Source of the DNA: Hyperoodon ampullatus
Lineage: Eukaryota > Chordata > Mammalia > Artiodactyla > Ziphiidae
Length of the DNA: 64,000 nt
NCBI GenBank assembly: GCA_949752795.1
Contig: CATKHW010000390.1
Coordinates: forward strand, 248,001-312,000
Direction of reading: 5' to 3'
Shown here: in pieces, positions 24,945 through 34,885 of the stretch
Layout of the letters: each line of letters begins with the position of its first letter
How positions within the stretch are numbered: position 1 is the first letter of the stretch
Program-made: the position numbers and the translations under genes
The notes under the pieces: model-generated
Databases searched by the model: none
Told to the model about the DNA's origin: nothing
The model's input: the letters and a program-made list of their open reading frames with translations, nothing else

Positions 24945-25922
24945 GGAATGGCAAAAAGCTTCCCTCAGAATGGGCGAAAATATTTGCAAACGAATCAATG
25001 GACAAAAGTTTAATCTCCAATATATATAAAGAGCTCATGCAGCTTAATATTAAAAAAACAAACAACCCAATACAAAAATGGGCAGAAGATCTAAAGAGAC
25101 GTTTCTTCAAAGAAGACACAGAGATGGCCAAGACGCACATGGAAAGCTGCTCAACATCACTAATTATTAGAGAAATGCAAATCAAAACTACAATGAGGTA
25201 TCACCTCACACCTGTTACAATTGGCATCATCAGAAAATCTACAAACAACGAATTCTGGGGAGGGTGTGGACAAAAGGATCCCTCTTCCACTAGTGGTGGA
25301 AATGTAAATTGATACAGTCACGATGGAGAACAGTATGGAGTTTCCTTAAAAAAACTAGATATAGAATTACCATATGATCCAGCAATCCCGCTTCTGGGCA
25401 TATACCCAGAGAAAACCATAAATCAAAAAGGCACATTCACCACAATGCTCATTTCAGCACTATTTACAATAGCCAGGTAATGGAAGCAACCTAAATACCC
25501 ACAGACAGACGAATGGATAAAGATGTGGTACATATATAAAATGGAATATTACTCAGCCATAAGAAGGAATGAAACTGGGTCATTTGTAGAGACGTCGATG
25601 GATCTAGAGACTGTCATACAGAATGAAGTAAGTCAGAAAGAGAAAAACAAATATGGTATATTAATGCATATATGTGGAACCTAGAAAAATGGTACAGATG
25701 AACTGGTTTGCAGGGAAGAAATAGAGACACAGAGGTAGAGAACACACGTATGGACACCTAGTGTGGGAAGCCATGGGGTGGTGGTGGTGGGATGAGTTGG
25801 GAGATTGGGATTGACCTGTACACATGTATATGCATAAAATACATAACTAATAATAACCTGCTGTATAAAAAAATAAATAAAATTAAATTTCAAAATTTAA
25901 AAAATAAAATTTAAAAATAAAA
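24945..25922 (+). mobile_element. 5'-truncated LINE-1, ORF2 C-terminus to poly(A)
   Basis: Best preserved LINE-1 in the window. The frame beginning [17 protein letters not shown] (24998) continues with [22 protein letters not shown] and GGCGQKDP, the order of the ORF2 protein C-terminal region after the reverse transcriptase. A missing base near 25300 shifts the frame into a stop at 25313, and the first Cys of the usual C-x3-C pattern is Phe here. The DNA stays alignable beyond it (CCAGCAATCCCGCTTCTGGG, GGAATATTACTCAGCCATAA, TGGGAGATTGGGATTGAC) to an A/T-rich tail at 25866-25922. It is dead: it lacks ORF1, the endonuclease and the reverse transcriptase. It is the in-window reference for the LINE-1-derived part of the satellite. 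Confidence 0.93.
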
Positions 25923-26169
25923 CAGAAAAAAGTTCTTCCCTTCACACAGATGTATTTATATGAATGAATGATTTCCATGCTTATATCTATAAATACATAA
26001 AAGAGGAATAAAATCTAACTTGAACAAAAAAAGAAAAAAAATAACCTGAACCCACCAGTTAGACAGAGGAAAACACTATCAGGGCACTTGCTCCAGCGGT
26101 AAACAATTCTGAAATTGGTCAGAGGTGGGGAATCATCTCCCATAGAGCCAGCAGCCCACTCCTACGCAA
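25923..26169. other. Unassigned A-rich spacer
   Basis: A-rich sequence after the LINE-1 tail, including AAAAAAAGAAAAAAAATAACC near 26026-26046. It then enters ordinary sequence leading into the second copy of the GC-rich segment. Nothing coding seen. Confidence 0.55.
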
Positions 26170-26850
26170 GGAGCATCCTCATTGCAAAGAGGGGGCCATG
26201 CCGAGGCATCTGTGAGTAACCGTGAGCTGAGCCCCAGGCCAGCTGCTGTTGAACTTTTGCCACCCTTCCCAGGTAAAACACCTGAATATGTACAAGGGCT
26301 TGAAAGCCTAGAGAAAGGGCTGTGGAGCCACAACAGTGACAGCACACAGGCCGACTTGGTGCCTGCAGGCCAGTCAGGATGGTCCTGTTCCCAGATGCTC
26401 TTCTGGAAGCTTTCCATTTCCCTGCTTGAGATACCCCTCCTGCCACGGCCCCCACTGCTTTTTTACTTCCTCACCTCTGCCTGGGGAGAAATTCCAGTGG
26501 CAGGTATCGGTGACACATCCTCTTCTTTAGCAGGTGGCAGCCTGGCAACTCCTGCAGAAAGTCCAGCAGAGCCCCACTCACACTGGGCCACCCACAAAGC
26601 CACGGACCCTCACTCCCTCCCACCAGCACAGCTCCGGAACTGCCTACGGGGCAGAGAATATGCCGTCAGTCACAGCTACAAGGGCTGTCGCTCACTGGAG
26701 TGCTGTTTATATTGCCCTCAACCCAGGGACACCTGTGGCGGGCCGGCAGGAAGTTTCAGGCTGCCAAAATCAGCCAATCCTCACCCCTCTGTGTTCACAG
26801 TTGCAGAAAATGAAACTTGCTAAACGGGCAAGGCCCTAGGAACAGGTGTG
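26170..26850 (+). repeat. Unidentified GC-rich segment, copy B
   Basis: Second copy of the segment at 23471. It extends further upstream than copy A, whose left side is cut off by the satellite junction. A 213-codon open frame spans 26182-26823 and parallels the frame of copy A as far as the residues GDTSSS. There an extra base (CTTTAGCAGG against CTTTACAGG near 26528) shifts one copy relative to the other, and both remain open afterwards. Divergence between copies is moderate and includes substitutions and small indels, so the duplication is not recent. No domain recognised. Confidence 0.7.
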
Positions 26851-27229
26851 GGCTCTTGAGAGTCAGGATAGACAAGGGGCTGCAGCTGCGGCTTGTTTTC
26901 TTATCATTTTATCTGGTCCATGAGTGGAAAACAACTTCAAGAAGACACTATCCTAATGAGAGGAACCCAGGAGTCAGGGAGAGGAGTGATGGTGGGTGGA
27001 GACAGAGGCCTGGTGCCCTGGCTGCAGTGGAAGTGTCTGGAAGACCAGGCAGAAAGAGCCTGCAGAGAGTGATAGCCATGGTCACAGACCTGTCAGAGCT
27101 GCTGTTTGTTAGTTCAAGTCCTGCTCTGAGGTGTTCTGTGTCAGCTGTGAGCGACAGGTGAGCTGTGGGTTCTCTGCAAGGTGGGCTATGTGCACAGTTC
27201 CTGTGTGTCCAGCCCTGCTGGGGTACCTG
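26851..27229. other. Unassigned sequence between segment B and the short tandem repeat
   Basis: Moderately GC-rich, with no family recognised. Open frames on both strands (26817-27161 plus, 26948-27415 minus) overlap each other and cross into the tandem repeat, which argues against coding. It might be the 5' part of the retroviral remnant that follows, but I see no gag motif. Confidence 0.5.
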
Positions 27230-27433
27230 CCCAGGGGAGCTCTGTATCCTGGGAAGGGCCTGAGTAGGAGAGCCCCATGGGCTGCTGGGTAGCTGCAGAG
27301 GTGAGCTCCATACCCTGGGAGGGACTTGACCACGAGAGCCCCGTGGGCTGTGGGGTAGGGGTGCCGCCCAGGTGAGCTCCATATCCTGGGATTGGCCTGA
27401 CCACGAGAGCCCCATGGGCTGCTGGAGACCTGG
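27230..27433 (+). repeat. Short tandem repeat, three 65-71-bp units
   Basis: Three diverged units start at about 27236, 27301 and 27372. Each has GAGCTC(C/T)(A/G)TA(T/C)CCTGGGA, then a variable step, then GAGAGCCCC(A/G)TGGGCTG. Units 2 and 3 also share TGACCACGAGAGCC. Such repeats occur in leader or LTR regions of endogenous retroviruses, and retroviral pol follows ~50 bp downstream, so it may be part of that element. The reverse-strand frames here are repeat artefacts. Confidence 0.85.
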
Positions 27434-27479
27434 TAAAGGATATCAGGACAGTCAGTGAAGCCACCGAGGATATACATCC

Positions 27480-28260
27480 AGTAGCTCTTATTTCCTACTC
27501 CCTGCTGGTCATTCTACCTTCCACCAGGCCATGGCATTCTGTATTAGACTTCAATGATGCCTTCTTCTGTATTCCATTCATCTCAGAGTCACAAGAATTT
27601 TTGGCTTGTGAGTGGCAGGACACAACATGCAACAAAAGCAATAATGCTGGGCCGTCCTGACCCAATGGTTCAAAAATCCCCACACCATCATTGGGGAAAT
27701 GTCCTCTAAAGACCTAAAAGTTCAACCTCTGTAAAAGGGAACCCTCCTTCAATATGCAGATGACATTCTGATCGCCAGGCCTACTAAAGACGCCTCTGAA
27801 CTACCTAGCCAAGAAAGGATAGAAGGTGTCCAAGAAAAACGCTCAAATATCCCAGGCTAAGGTGACATGCCTGGGCTTCATTCTCACAGATATTCGGAGA
27901 AACGCATCCCAGGATAGGGAAGAAGCCATTTGCAGCCTTACCTCTTCTACAACTAGAAGACAGCTTAGGGGTTCCTGGGGAGGCCAAGGTTTTCTGCATC
28001 TGGATCCCTAACTACAGTGTCATAGCTGGGCCTCTACATGAAACACTGACACGAAAAGATGATGATCCTTTTGAATAGAATCCAGAAGCAGCCTTTCAAG
28101 AATGGAAAGAGCAGTCAATACAGACCCTTGCCCAGGAACTCCCTAATTTAGCTAAACCCTTTGACCTTTACATACCCGGTCAAAGGTTAATCGCCCTTGG
28201 AGCCTTAGTGCAAAAACTGGGACCACTTGAAATGGAGCAACACAAGAATGCCCTTCAGGT
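27480..28260 (+). pseudogene. Class I endogenous retrovirus pol remnant (reverse transcriptase to RNase H linker)
   Basis: Old germline copy of a gammaretrovirus-like pol, on the plus strand in several frames. Visible in order: a VLDFNDAFFCIP block (27541-27576) matching the first conserved reverse-transcriptase aspartate region; the active-site box YADD (27753-27764) preceded by LLQ; a KVTCLGFIL block (near 27859); a QLR-x-SWG block (near 27960); and an AFQEWKEQ...KPFDLY-to-VQKLGP stretch (28092-28232) typical of the linker before RNase H. The blocks lie in different frames separated by stops (for example the stop at 28009) and indels, so no protein can be made. The first part of reverse transcriptase, protease and gag are not visible. 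The family assignment rests on motif order and spacing. Confidence 0.8.
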
Positions 28261-28329
28261 ATGATAAACTATGGTCACCAAGGGCTTTGCCCACCGACTC
28301 ATCAGGCCAGGATACTGGGGTATCTAAAA

Positions 28330-28460
28330 AGCTGGAAATCAGCAGTCCGCAAGGCCAGCTCCCTCCTAAGGGAAAAGGACCCCACGTGGTGATCCTAACC
28401 ACCCATCATGCCCTGAAGTTGCAGGAGTCGCTCTGTGGACACACTGACCTCGAGTGAGGA
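28330..28460 (+). pseudogene. Endogenous retrovirus integrase C-terminal remnant
   Basis: Within an open frame at 28227-28457, the stretch GPHVVILTTHHALK (near 28378-28419) matches the C-terminal DNA-binding part of gammaretroviral integrases (G-P-Y-x-V-x-L-T-T-P-T-A-x-K). It lies only ~150 bp after the RNase H linker, so RNase H itself and the integrase zinc-binding and catalytic core are missing. That indicates an internal deletion. Non-functional. Confidence 0.7.
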
Positions 28461-29280
28461 GGCCCTCCAACTCCAACCTCCAGAGAGATAAACGGGGGCA
28501 ACGGGCCCCCAAGATGACTCGTGTGACCATCACTTGACCTGGAGTTTCTCTCAGAAAATGACAAGACTGTGCCCCGAAAGAGCAGACTACTGCTTGCAGG
28601 ACTTACTGCACCCAGAGGGGAGCTAATAAGCTTGGCGGGGGAAACGTATATCACGCTTTCACCATAGAAAACCCTACAGACACCGCGGTGATGGTGGCCA
28701 ATATGACCGGCTGGACTGCTGGCTACTTCTAAAGGCCGTTGACTCAGTGGACGTCATGGTCCTGGATCACCACTGACCCTGGACTGTCTGGGAGTTGCGC
28801 GGGCAGGGCTCTGACACATGGTGCTGTTTGTACATTAATTCAGGGACCTAATTAAAGAAAGCACAGACTACTGGTCAGAGCATCTAGTCTGGCAAAAACC
28901 GTCAGCCTAAGGTCGCCGAACATATGTGGGGTGGGGTGAAACCTGCCACCGCAGCATCTCTGCGCCTCTCTTTCCTGGACCCTTAAAGGTCATTAGAATC
29001 TGTAACACTTCCAATGCTGGTGCTCAGGCGGACGAGAAGTGAGGCAGGAGGCCTTGGGACAATCAACCTCACCAGGAGGCTGGTGTGGAGACGTTTTGAC
29101 CCTCCCCCCATGTATCAGGGCTCCCACCACAGCATGAAGCAGTTACAAAAGAGGGGTCTGCACCCTCAACACCCCAAGAATAAGGAACGGAACAAAAAGC
29201 AGAGGAGGTGTTCGTCTCCGGCAACGTTCATTAAAAATTCCTGGGAGATAAAAAGAGAATCTGGGCAATAAAATAAAGTC
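28461..29280 (+). pseudogene. Probable endogenous retrovirus env remnant
   Basis: Follows the integrase end, where env belongs. The clearest sign is near 28818-28850, where the plus strand encodes TWCCLYINSGT. This resembles the CX6CC/CC-x-Y-I-N-x-S-G element of class I transmembrane subunits, with the upstream cysteines not evident. A later LSFLDP-like step near 28968 fits the end of the membrane-spanning part. The reading is broken by stops and shifts throughout. An 85-codon frame at 29014-29271 lies in the tail. Doubled AATAAA at 29267-29277 could be the old polyadenylation signal. Identification is weaker than for pol. Confidence 0.5.
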
Positions 29281-29984
29281 TAACCTGTTTTTCCTTTGTG
29301 CTTTGTCTAATTTCACGTGCTCCTAGGGTTCCGCATGCAGAGGTCCCACACCCGGCACTTCAGACCCGATTTCCTAGTGCAGAATGGCTGGGTCGACACC
29401 TCAGCTAGTAGGGTCCCATGCAGACTCCGCGGCATAGAGCCTGAGCTGCAGCCAACTCAGCCCTCGAGAGCTCCATCCCCTCCCTCCCACTGACGCTGCC
29501 GGGGACCCTACACAGCAGCCCAGCCCACAGCCCATGGGGGAGTGCACGCTCTCACCTCTCCATTCTGTTTTCAAAATAATGTTTCCTTTGCTTCTGAATC
29601 AAACTCAGTCTTGATCTGTTGGCTCCAATCACACTGGGCACGGGGACTCCTGTTGGGGTCCACTCTGGAGGATCAGTAACAGAAATTGAGAACATTGTAA
29701 CTTCAATGAACAGATGTGTGAGCCAAACTGTAGTTAACATAGAGCAGTGTATAATGCTCGGGTAAAATAAGATGTTTCTAAGACTTACATTTGATATTTC
29801 CATCACTTTCCTATAAGCAAGTTCAGTGAAGACGTCTGTCTTATTTGTCAGGTCAACATTAGAGAAATGAAGTGATTTATTTTCATGGATGTACATCGAA
29901 TACTCTTGGCTGAAGCTTCAATCTTGTTTTGAATGCTTTTCCATTGAAAATGATACCTCTCTTTCAGCTCCCCCATTTCTGAGA
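29281..29984. other. Unassigned, possibly containing an LTR remnant
   Basis: Sequence after the env-like remnant. CTTCTGAATCAAACTCAGTC and GGGGACTCCTGTTGGGGTCC (29590-29661) have the flavour of the end of a class I LTR, but no TG...CA ends or second LTR can be matched, so this is a guess. The 114-codon reverse frame at 29552-29896 has no recognisable domain. Confidence 0.35.
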
Positions 29985-30186
29985 AGTATAAAACCTTATA
30001 ATTTATTATTACCAAAGGGGAAAGGTAGGAGAAGGGATAAATTAACAGTTTGGGATTAACACATACACACTGCTATGTATAAAATAGATCATCAACAAGG
30101 AACTACTGTATAGCACAGGGAACTACACTGAATATTTTGCAATAACCTATAAGGGGAAATAATCTGAAAAAGAATAGATATTTTTA
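29985..30186 (+). mobile_element. LINE-1 3'UTR fragment
   Basis: ATTATTACCAAAGGGGAAAGG, GGGATTAACACATACACACT, CTACTGTATAGCACAGGGAA and ATAACCTATAAGGGGAAATA follow the order of a cetartiodactyl LINE-1 3'UTR. Truncated at both ends, with no A tail. It shows what the satellite's offsets ~770-900 looked like before divergence. Confidence 0.88.
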
Positions 30187-30389
30187 TTGACATCATCTAT
30201 CAATGACAGATAAAATGTAACCTAAGCAAGGCCGATGGTGAGCGCTCTGACCCTGAAGATTTCAGTCATCTAAAGTTTGGGCTCTGCCTATTTCCCAAGG
30301 CCCTTAAAGGACATACGTGTAGCCGTAGCTTAAAAATTCCCCAGTTTGGGGTTCGGGGAGGCACTGATTTGGAAAAATCCCTGGTGTTC
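30187..30389. other. Unassigned transition to diverged satellite
   Basis: No repeat recognised with confidence. Satellite similarity becomes visible near 30400 (CTTCCTACAGCTAAAACATG). The true edge could lie some tens of bases earlier. Confidence 0.5.
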
Positions 30390-30854
30390 TCCTTACATGC
30401 ACGGGACCCTTCCTACAGCTAAAACATGCCTGTCACACCTAGAGGATGGTACACCGTTTGATCGGAAAGAGTTTGGAAAAGGCACCTCATCTCCTCATTG
30501 CATGGTGCTCGGGTTCAACCCTCCAGCATCTTTCCTAACAATCTCCTCACTTGGTGATATCAGCACCGTCAACATCCTGTTGCACACAGTTTGGAATTTG
30601 TCCAGAGGATGTAGCGGAAGGATGAGAAAAATATAGAGACATGTCTTAGGTGTTCGGACAGGCACATGCCACTCTAATTTCCAATCCAGAACACAAATTC
30701 ATCAAAGGCTAGAATTGCCCACGGAAACAGAATAGGGCTAGAGGAAATCCCGCTGTTTTGTGTCCAGTTTCCAAAAACACAAGTTGAAAAATGGAACTCA
30801 GGGGCACTAAAATTCATGAAACTGCAGAGTTGAAAATATCTATCGTCGAAAAAT
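30390..30854 (+). repeat. Diverged partial monomer D1
   Basis: Offsets ~1,285-1,739 of a monomer. CACACCTAGAGGATGG, ATCTCCTCACTTGG, TTCGGACAGGCACATG and GTTGAAAAATGGAACTCAGG mark the alignment. Confidence 0.8.
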
Positions 30855-32606
30855 GTCTTGAGGTAAGTCACAGAAAAGGACTTGTAAGCAAGGGAGAGTG
30901 GCAGGAAACAGATTTGAAGAGGTAGAAAGGACTCCCCATTAAAGCACAAGAAAAGGGGCTGAACATCGCCAATGATGCAGTTGGCCAAAAAGGGTGTATG
31001 CATTTTTTCTGAATATATTCAAGTAAAGGCCATACACACTTTTTATCCAACCAAACAGGTGGGCACTGGAAATCAATATCACAAAATGTATCACTTCACA
31101 TCAGTCAGAAGGGCCATCCACATAAAGTGTAAACACGAGAAATGCAGGACAGGGCGAGGAGAAAAGGGAGCCCTGTGAGGCTGATAGTGGAAATGTAATT
31201 TGCCAACGGCCACTCTGGAGAAGTGTACTGTGTTTGCTAAAACATCTAAAAAATGAGCTACAGAGCATAGGGCACTTGCACTCATGGGCGTGTACCTTGG
31301 GAAAAACAAAAATCGACAGAAAACAGGCACCCGAACGTTTACCACCTCTCTGTTAAAAAGGGCCTCAACTTGGATATAACCTAAATGTCCCTGGAAGGAT
31401 AAAATGGATAAAAGAGATGGGGTACTTATGTAGAGTGGAATATTACTCATCCAGAAATCAATGAAATAAGGCCAGTTGTAACAACTCTGGAGGAGTTACA
31501 TATGATCATTCTAAGTGACATATGTCAGAAAGAAAAAGACACATATCATAAGATGTCACTTAAAGGTGGAATCAAAAATGGCTACACATGAAATAAATTA
31601 CAAAACAGAAACATAGTCAAATATGTAGAAAATAGACATAAGGCTGCTAAATGGGAAAGGTGGGGAATGGTGAGGTATTATCCAGGAGGTTGAAATTAGC
31701 AAAGATACCATTCCAAGTACCAAATTGAATAACTGACAAGGCCTACACGGTACCTCAAAGAACTGCACTCAGCCCACTCAAGTCACTGGAAAATAATACA
31801 TATGACTGGTAAGCATCTGAAAAAGAAGTTATTGTTGTCTCACAGTACATGAATCAAGTGCATGTACAGCAGCAAAAAACAGAGCTTTGAAAATCAGCTG
31901 TAACCAATATAAAAATAAATTTAAAACTATTTAAAAAAACAGTGAGACAGACAAAAATTCTTACAACTTTTGTTGAAGGGCTACGATGTAACATGGATTG
32001 AACACATGTAGACCCACAGCAGGATGATTATATAAGGCTGGAAGCTATGCACGCTAAGAGATGTTAGAGAGGCTGGGTGAGGAAATGCAGACCTTTTAAA
32101 GTAATACTGCCTGGTACCCATTCCATGGGTCCCAAATCTGCAGGTTCAAGGGAGTCTTCTGACAGCGAAAACATGCCTGGGAAACCGAGATGAATGTACA
32201 CCGTGTGCTCAGGAAAGGTGTCAAAAATGCACCTCATTTTTGATCTCCTGCTGCTGGGGTTCGCCATTCCAGCCACATTACTAACAACCTCCCCACTTGG
32301 AGAATCAGCACCTTTAACCTCCTGTTTCACACAGTTTGCAATTTGTGCAGAGGATAAATGGGAAGAGGGGGAACCAATGAGAGATTAGCTGTAGGACTTT
32401 TGACAGGCACATGTCACTCTAATTTCCCATTAGGAAGAAGAATTAACCAAAGGCTCAGCCTGCCTCCCCAGAACCAGAATAGGGCCAGAAGTAATCCAAT
32501 GGTTTGGCGGCCAGCTCACAAAAAAAGCGAGTTGCAAAATGGAGCTCAGCAGCAGACAATTCAAAGACCTGCAAAGATATAAATGATAACCAACGTCCAA
32601 AAATAT
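30855..32606 (+). repeat. Diverged monomer D2 (1,752 bp), most LINE-1-like copy
   Basis: In 31380-31640 this copy stays close to LINE-1. TGGATAAAAGAGATGGGGTA, GGAATATTACTC, GACATATGTCAGAAAGAAAA and AATTACAAAACAGAAACATA are nearer to an ordinary LINE-1 than to canonical monomers. The tail TATAAAAATAAATTTAAAAC (31909-31928) still resembles a LINE-1 terminus. A degenerate palindrome is centred at 31015/31016. Confidence 0.88.
30979..31052. repeat. Degenerate palindrome in D2
   Basis: The arms pair around GAATA|TATTC, and GTGTATG pairs with CATACAC, but several positions are mismatched (GCATTTTTTC against AAGTAAAGGC). This shows the palindrome already existed in the oldest-looking copies. Confidence 0.8.
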
Positions 32607-34367
32607 ATTCAGGTAAGGTAACGAAGAGGATCTGAATGAGAGGCAGAATTGCAGGAAACATATTTCAAAAGGTAGATTGTACTCACATTTAAAGCATATG
32701 AAAAGCAGCAGAATTTCTAAAATGATGCGGTTGGGCAAAAGGGTGTATGCGTTTTTTTCGTGAATATCTTCAGGAAAAAAACACATGCAGAGTTTTTGGC
32801 CAACCAAGCAAGAGGGAAATGCAAATCCACACAACAAAGAAGTCTCAATTTCCACTGCTCAGAAAGGCCATCCAAAAAATGTGTACAAACCAGAAATGCA
32901 GGAGAGGCCATGGAAAACAGGGAGCCTAGTCACGCTGATGGGTGGGGTATAAATATCCAAGAGCCACACTGAAGAAGTGTATGCTGTTTTTAAAACATCT
33001 AAAATACAAAGCCCCAGAGCAAGGGGATTTCAACTCATGGACATATAACTTGGGAAGACTAAATGTCAATAAGACACAGGCACCCCAAAGTTTAGGGCTG
33101 GTCTGCATACAAGAACCTCAACTTTGGTACACCTAAAATATCCCAGGAAAAAGAGAAAAGCATAAAGAACTTGTGGTAATTTTGCACAACGGAATATCAC
33201 TCAGACGTGAAATCAATGTATATAAGGCCAGTAGCAGCATAATGAGTGGATTTACGTATGATGATTTTAAGGGAAATTAGTCACACAGAAAAAGAATCTT
33301 ATCATAAGATATCACTTATAGAGGGAATGTCAATATCACAACACATGAACTGAATTAGGAAAGAGAACAGAGTCTCACATTTAGCAAAAATCTCTTATGC
33401 CTGCTTCAGGGGAAAGGAGAGGTGGGGTGATGCATAAAACCAGAGTTTGATATTAGCACAGGTACCATTCCATAAACCAAATACAGAATAGACAAGACCT
33501 ACACCTTCCTCAGTGAACGGGACTCAACACCCCTATGCCCCACAGAGGAATATATCTGACTACTAAGAATCTTATAACTTATGTATTGATATGTCTCCGT
33601 AAGGGAATCAATTGTGTCTAGACTGGCATAAACACGTCAGTGAAAATCAGCTCAACCCCATTATAAAAATGAATTTCAAAAAAAACCCCAAAAAACAGCG
33701 AAATTCTTACACAATTCCTTCAGGGGTTCTGATGAAACCTGGAATGACCCTATCTGCAAAGACAGCTGGATGAGACATAAGGCTGGACACTTGGGACTGA
33801 GAGGACTGGTGAGATTGGGAGAGAAAATGCAGAACCTTTAAAGTAGTAATGCATGCCACCATTCCATGTGTCCCAAATCTCCAGGTAGAAGGGAATATCA
33901 CTACAATTATAACATGTATGGGAAACCTAGAAAATGGACACCCTGTGATGGCGAAAGGTTTCTAAAACTCTCCTAATTTTTCCTCTCCTTGTGCTCCACT
34001 TTGGCATTCCAACTGCTTTACTATCAATCTCCCAACTTAGGAGAGTCAGCCCCTATAACCTCCTGGTTCGCACAGTTTGCTAATTGTGCAGAGGATGAAA
34101 GGGAAGAGGGAGAACCAATCAGAGAGTAGATGTAGGCATTTGGACGGGCACATGTCACTCTAATTTCCCGGCAGGAAGAAGAATTAACCAAAGACTCAGC
34201 CACCCACAGGGAACCAATATAGCCACCCCTGGAACATTTATAGGTCCTGAAGCAAAATTGTGGATTTGCGGCCAGCTCACAAAGATGGGATTTGAAAATT
34301 GGAGCTCAGGGGCACAGCAATTCACAAACCTGCAGACTTATAAAGTACTACTCTCTTCCAAAAATCT
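32607..34367 (+). repeat. Diverged monomer D3 (1,761 bp)
   Basis: The palindrome region at ~32730-32803 is eroded. From about 33280 (TTATCATAAGATATCACTTA) the match to canonical monomers improves. An extra ~30-bp step (ATAGCCACCCCTGGAACATT) near 34217-34243 lengthens the unit. Confidence 0.88.
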
Positions 34368-34881
34368 GTTGAGGGAAGGCAATGAAGCGGCCTTGCAAAT
34401 GAGGCAGAATTGCACAAAATATATTTCAAGAGGTAAATTGGAATCGCCTTTAAAGCACAGGAAAAGCATCCCAACTTGGTCAGAGATGCACTTGGCCAAA
34501 AAGGGCGTATGCCTTTTCTCCTGAATATATTCAGAAGAAAACGCATACACCCTTTTTGGCCAATCAAGCAAGCGCGCAATACAAATCCACGCTACAAAGA
34601 ATTGTCACTTACCACTGGTCAAAAGGGACATCCGAATATCTGTAAAAACCAGAAAGGTTGGGCTTCCCTGGTGGCGCAGTGGTTGCGAGTCTGCCTGCCG
34701 ATGCAGGGACACGGGTTCGTGCCCCGGTCTGGGAGGATCCCACGTGCCGCGGAGCGGCTGGTCCCGTGAGCCATGGCAACTGGGCCTGCGCGTCCGGAGC
34801 CTGTGCCCCGCAATGGGAGAGGCCACAGCAGTGAGAGGCCCGCATACAGCAAAAAAAAAAAAAAAAAACAGAAAGGCAAGA
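34368..34881 (+). repeat. Diverged partial monomer D4, interrupted by a SINE
   Basis: Offsets 1 to ~295 of a monomer, with a good palindrome at 34491-34564. The SINE splits it at offset ~290. After the SINE only CAGAAAGGCAAGAGA (34869-34883) of satellite remains before the minisatellite begins. Confidence 0.88.
34658..34868 (+). mobile_element. CHR-type SINE (tRNA-derived, cetacean/cetartiodactyl)
   Basis: Begins TTGGGCTTCCCTGGTGGCGC and ends in a run of about 18 A. The RNA polymerase III A box TGGCGCAGTGG is at 34672-34682 and the B box GGTTCGTGCCC at 34714-34724. The body follows the CHR family (GGGAGGATCCCACGTGCCGC, GGGAGAGGCCACAGCAGTGA). It is flanked by the 8-bp target duplication CAGAAAGG (34650-34657 and 34869-34876), so it is a complete retroposed copy inserted into satellite DNA by LINE-1 machinery. 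Low divergence and a long clean A tail suggest a fairly young insertion. The open frames crossing it have no meaning. Confidence 0.95.
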
Positions 34882-34885
34882 GAGA

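Larger units (their letters stand above)
30390..34881 (+). repeat. Diverged (old) satellite block
   Basis: Same monomer plan and orientation as the flanking blocks but with many substitutions and indels. Phase motifs are recognisable at 30855 (GTCTTGAGG), 32607 (ATTCAGGTAAGG) and 34368 (GTTGAGGGAAGG). Divergence falls from left to right: 30.4-33.2 kb is most diverged, 33.3-34.6 kb clearly nearer the canonical form. Open frames such as 30674-31003 (minus), 31091-31450 (minus) and 32430-32855 (minus) are copies of the monomer's shadow frames. Confidence 0.9.

Noticed and set aside
26948..27477. Reverse-strand frames of 92-155 codons with repeated PRVWSSP/HGALVV-like steps
   Set aside because: The repetition follows the 65-71-bp tandem DNA repeat in three different frames, so it is a DNA repeat rather than a protein repeat.
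29552..29896. 114-codon reverse-strand frame MYIHENKSLHF...
   Set aside because: No recognisable domain, no exon signals, and it sits between decayed retroviral and LINE-1 remnants. It is not long enough to stand on length alone.
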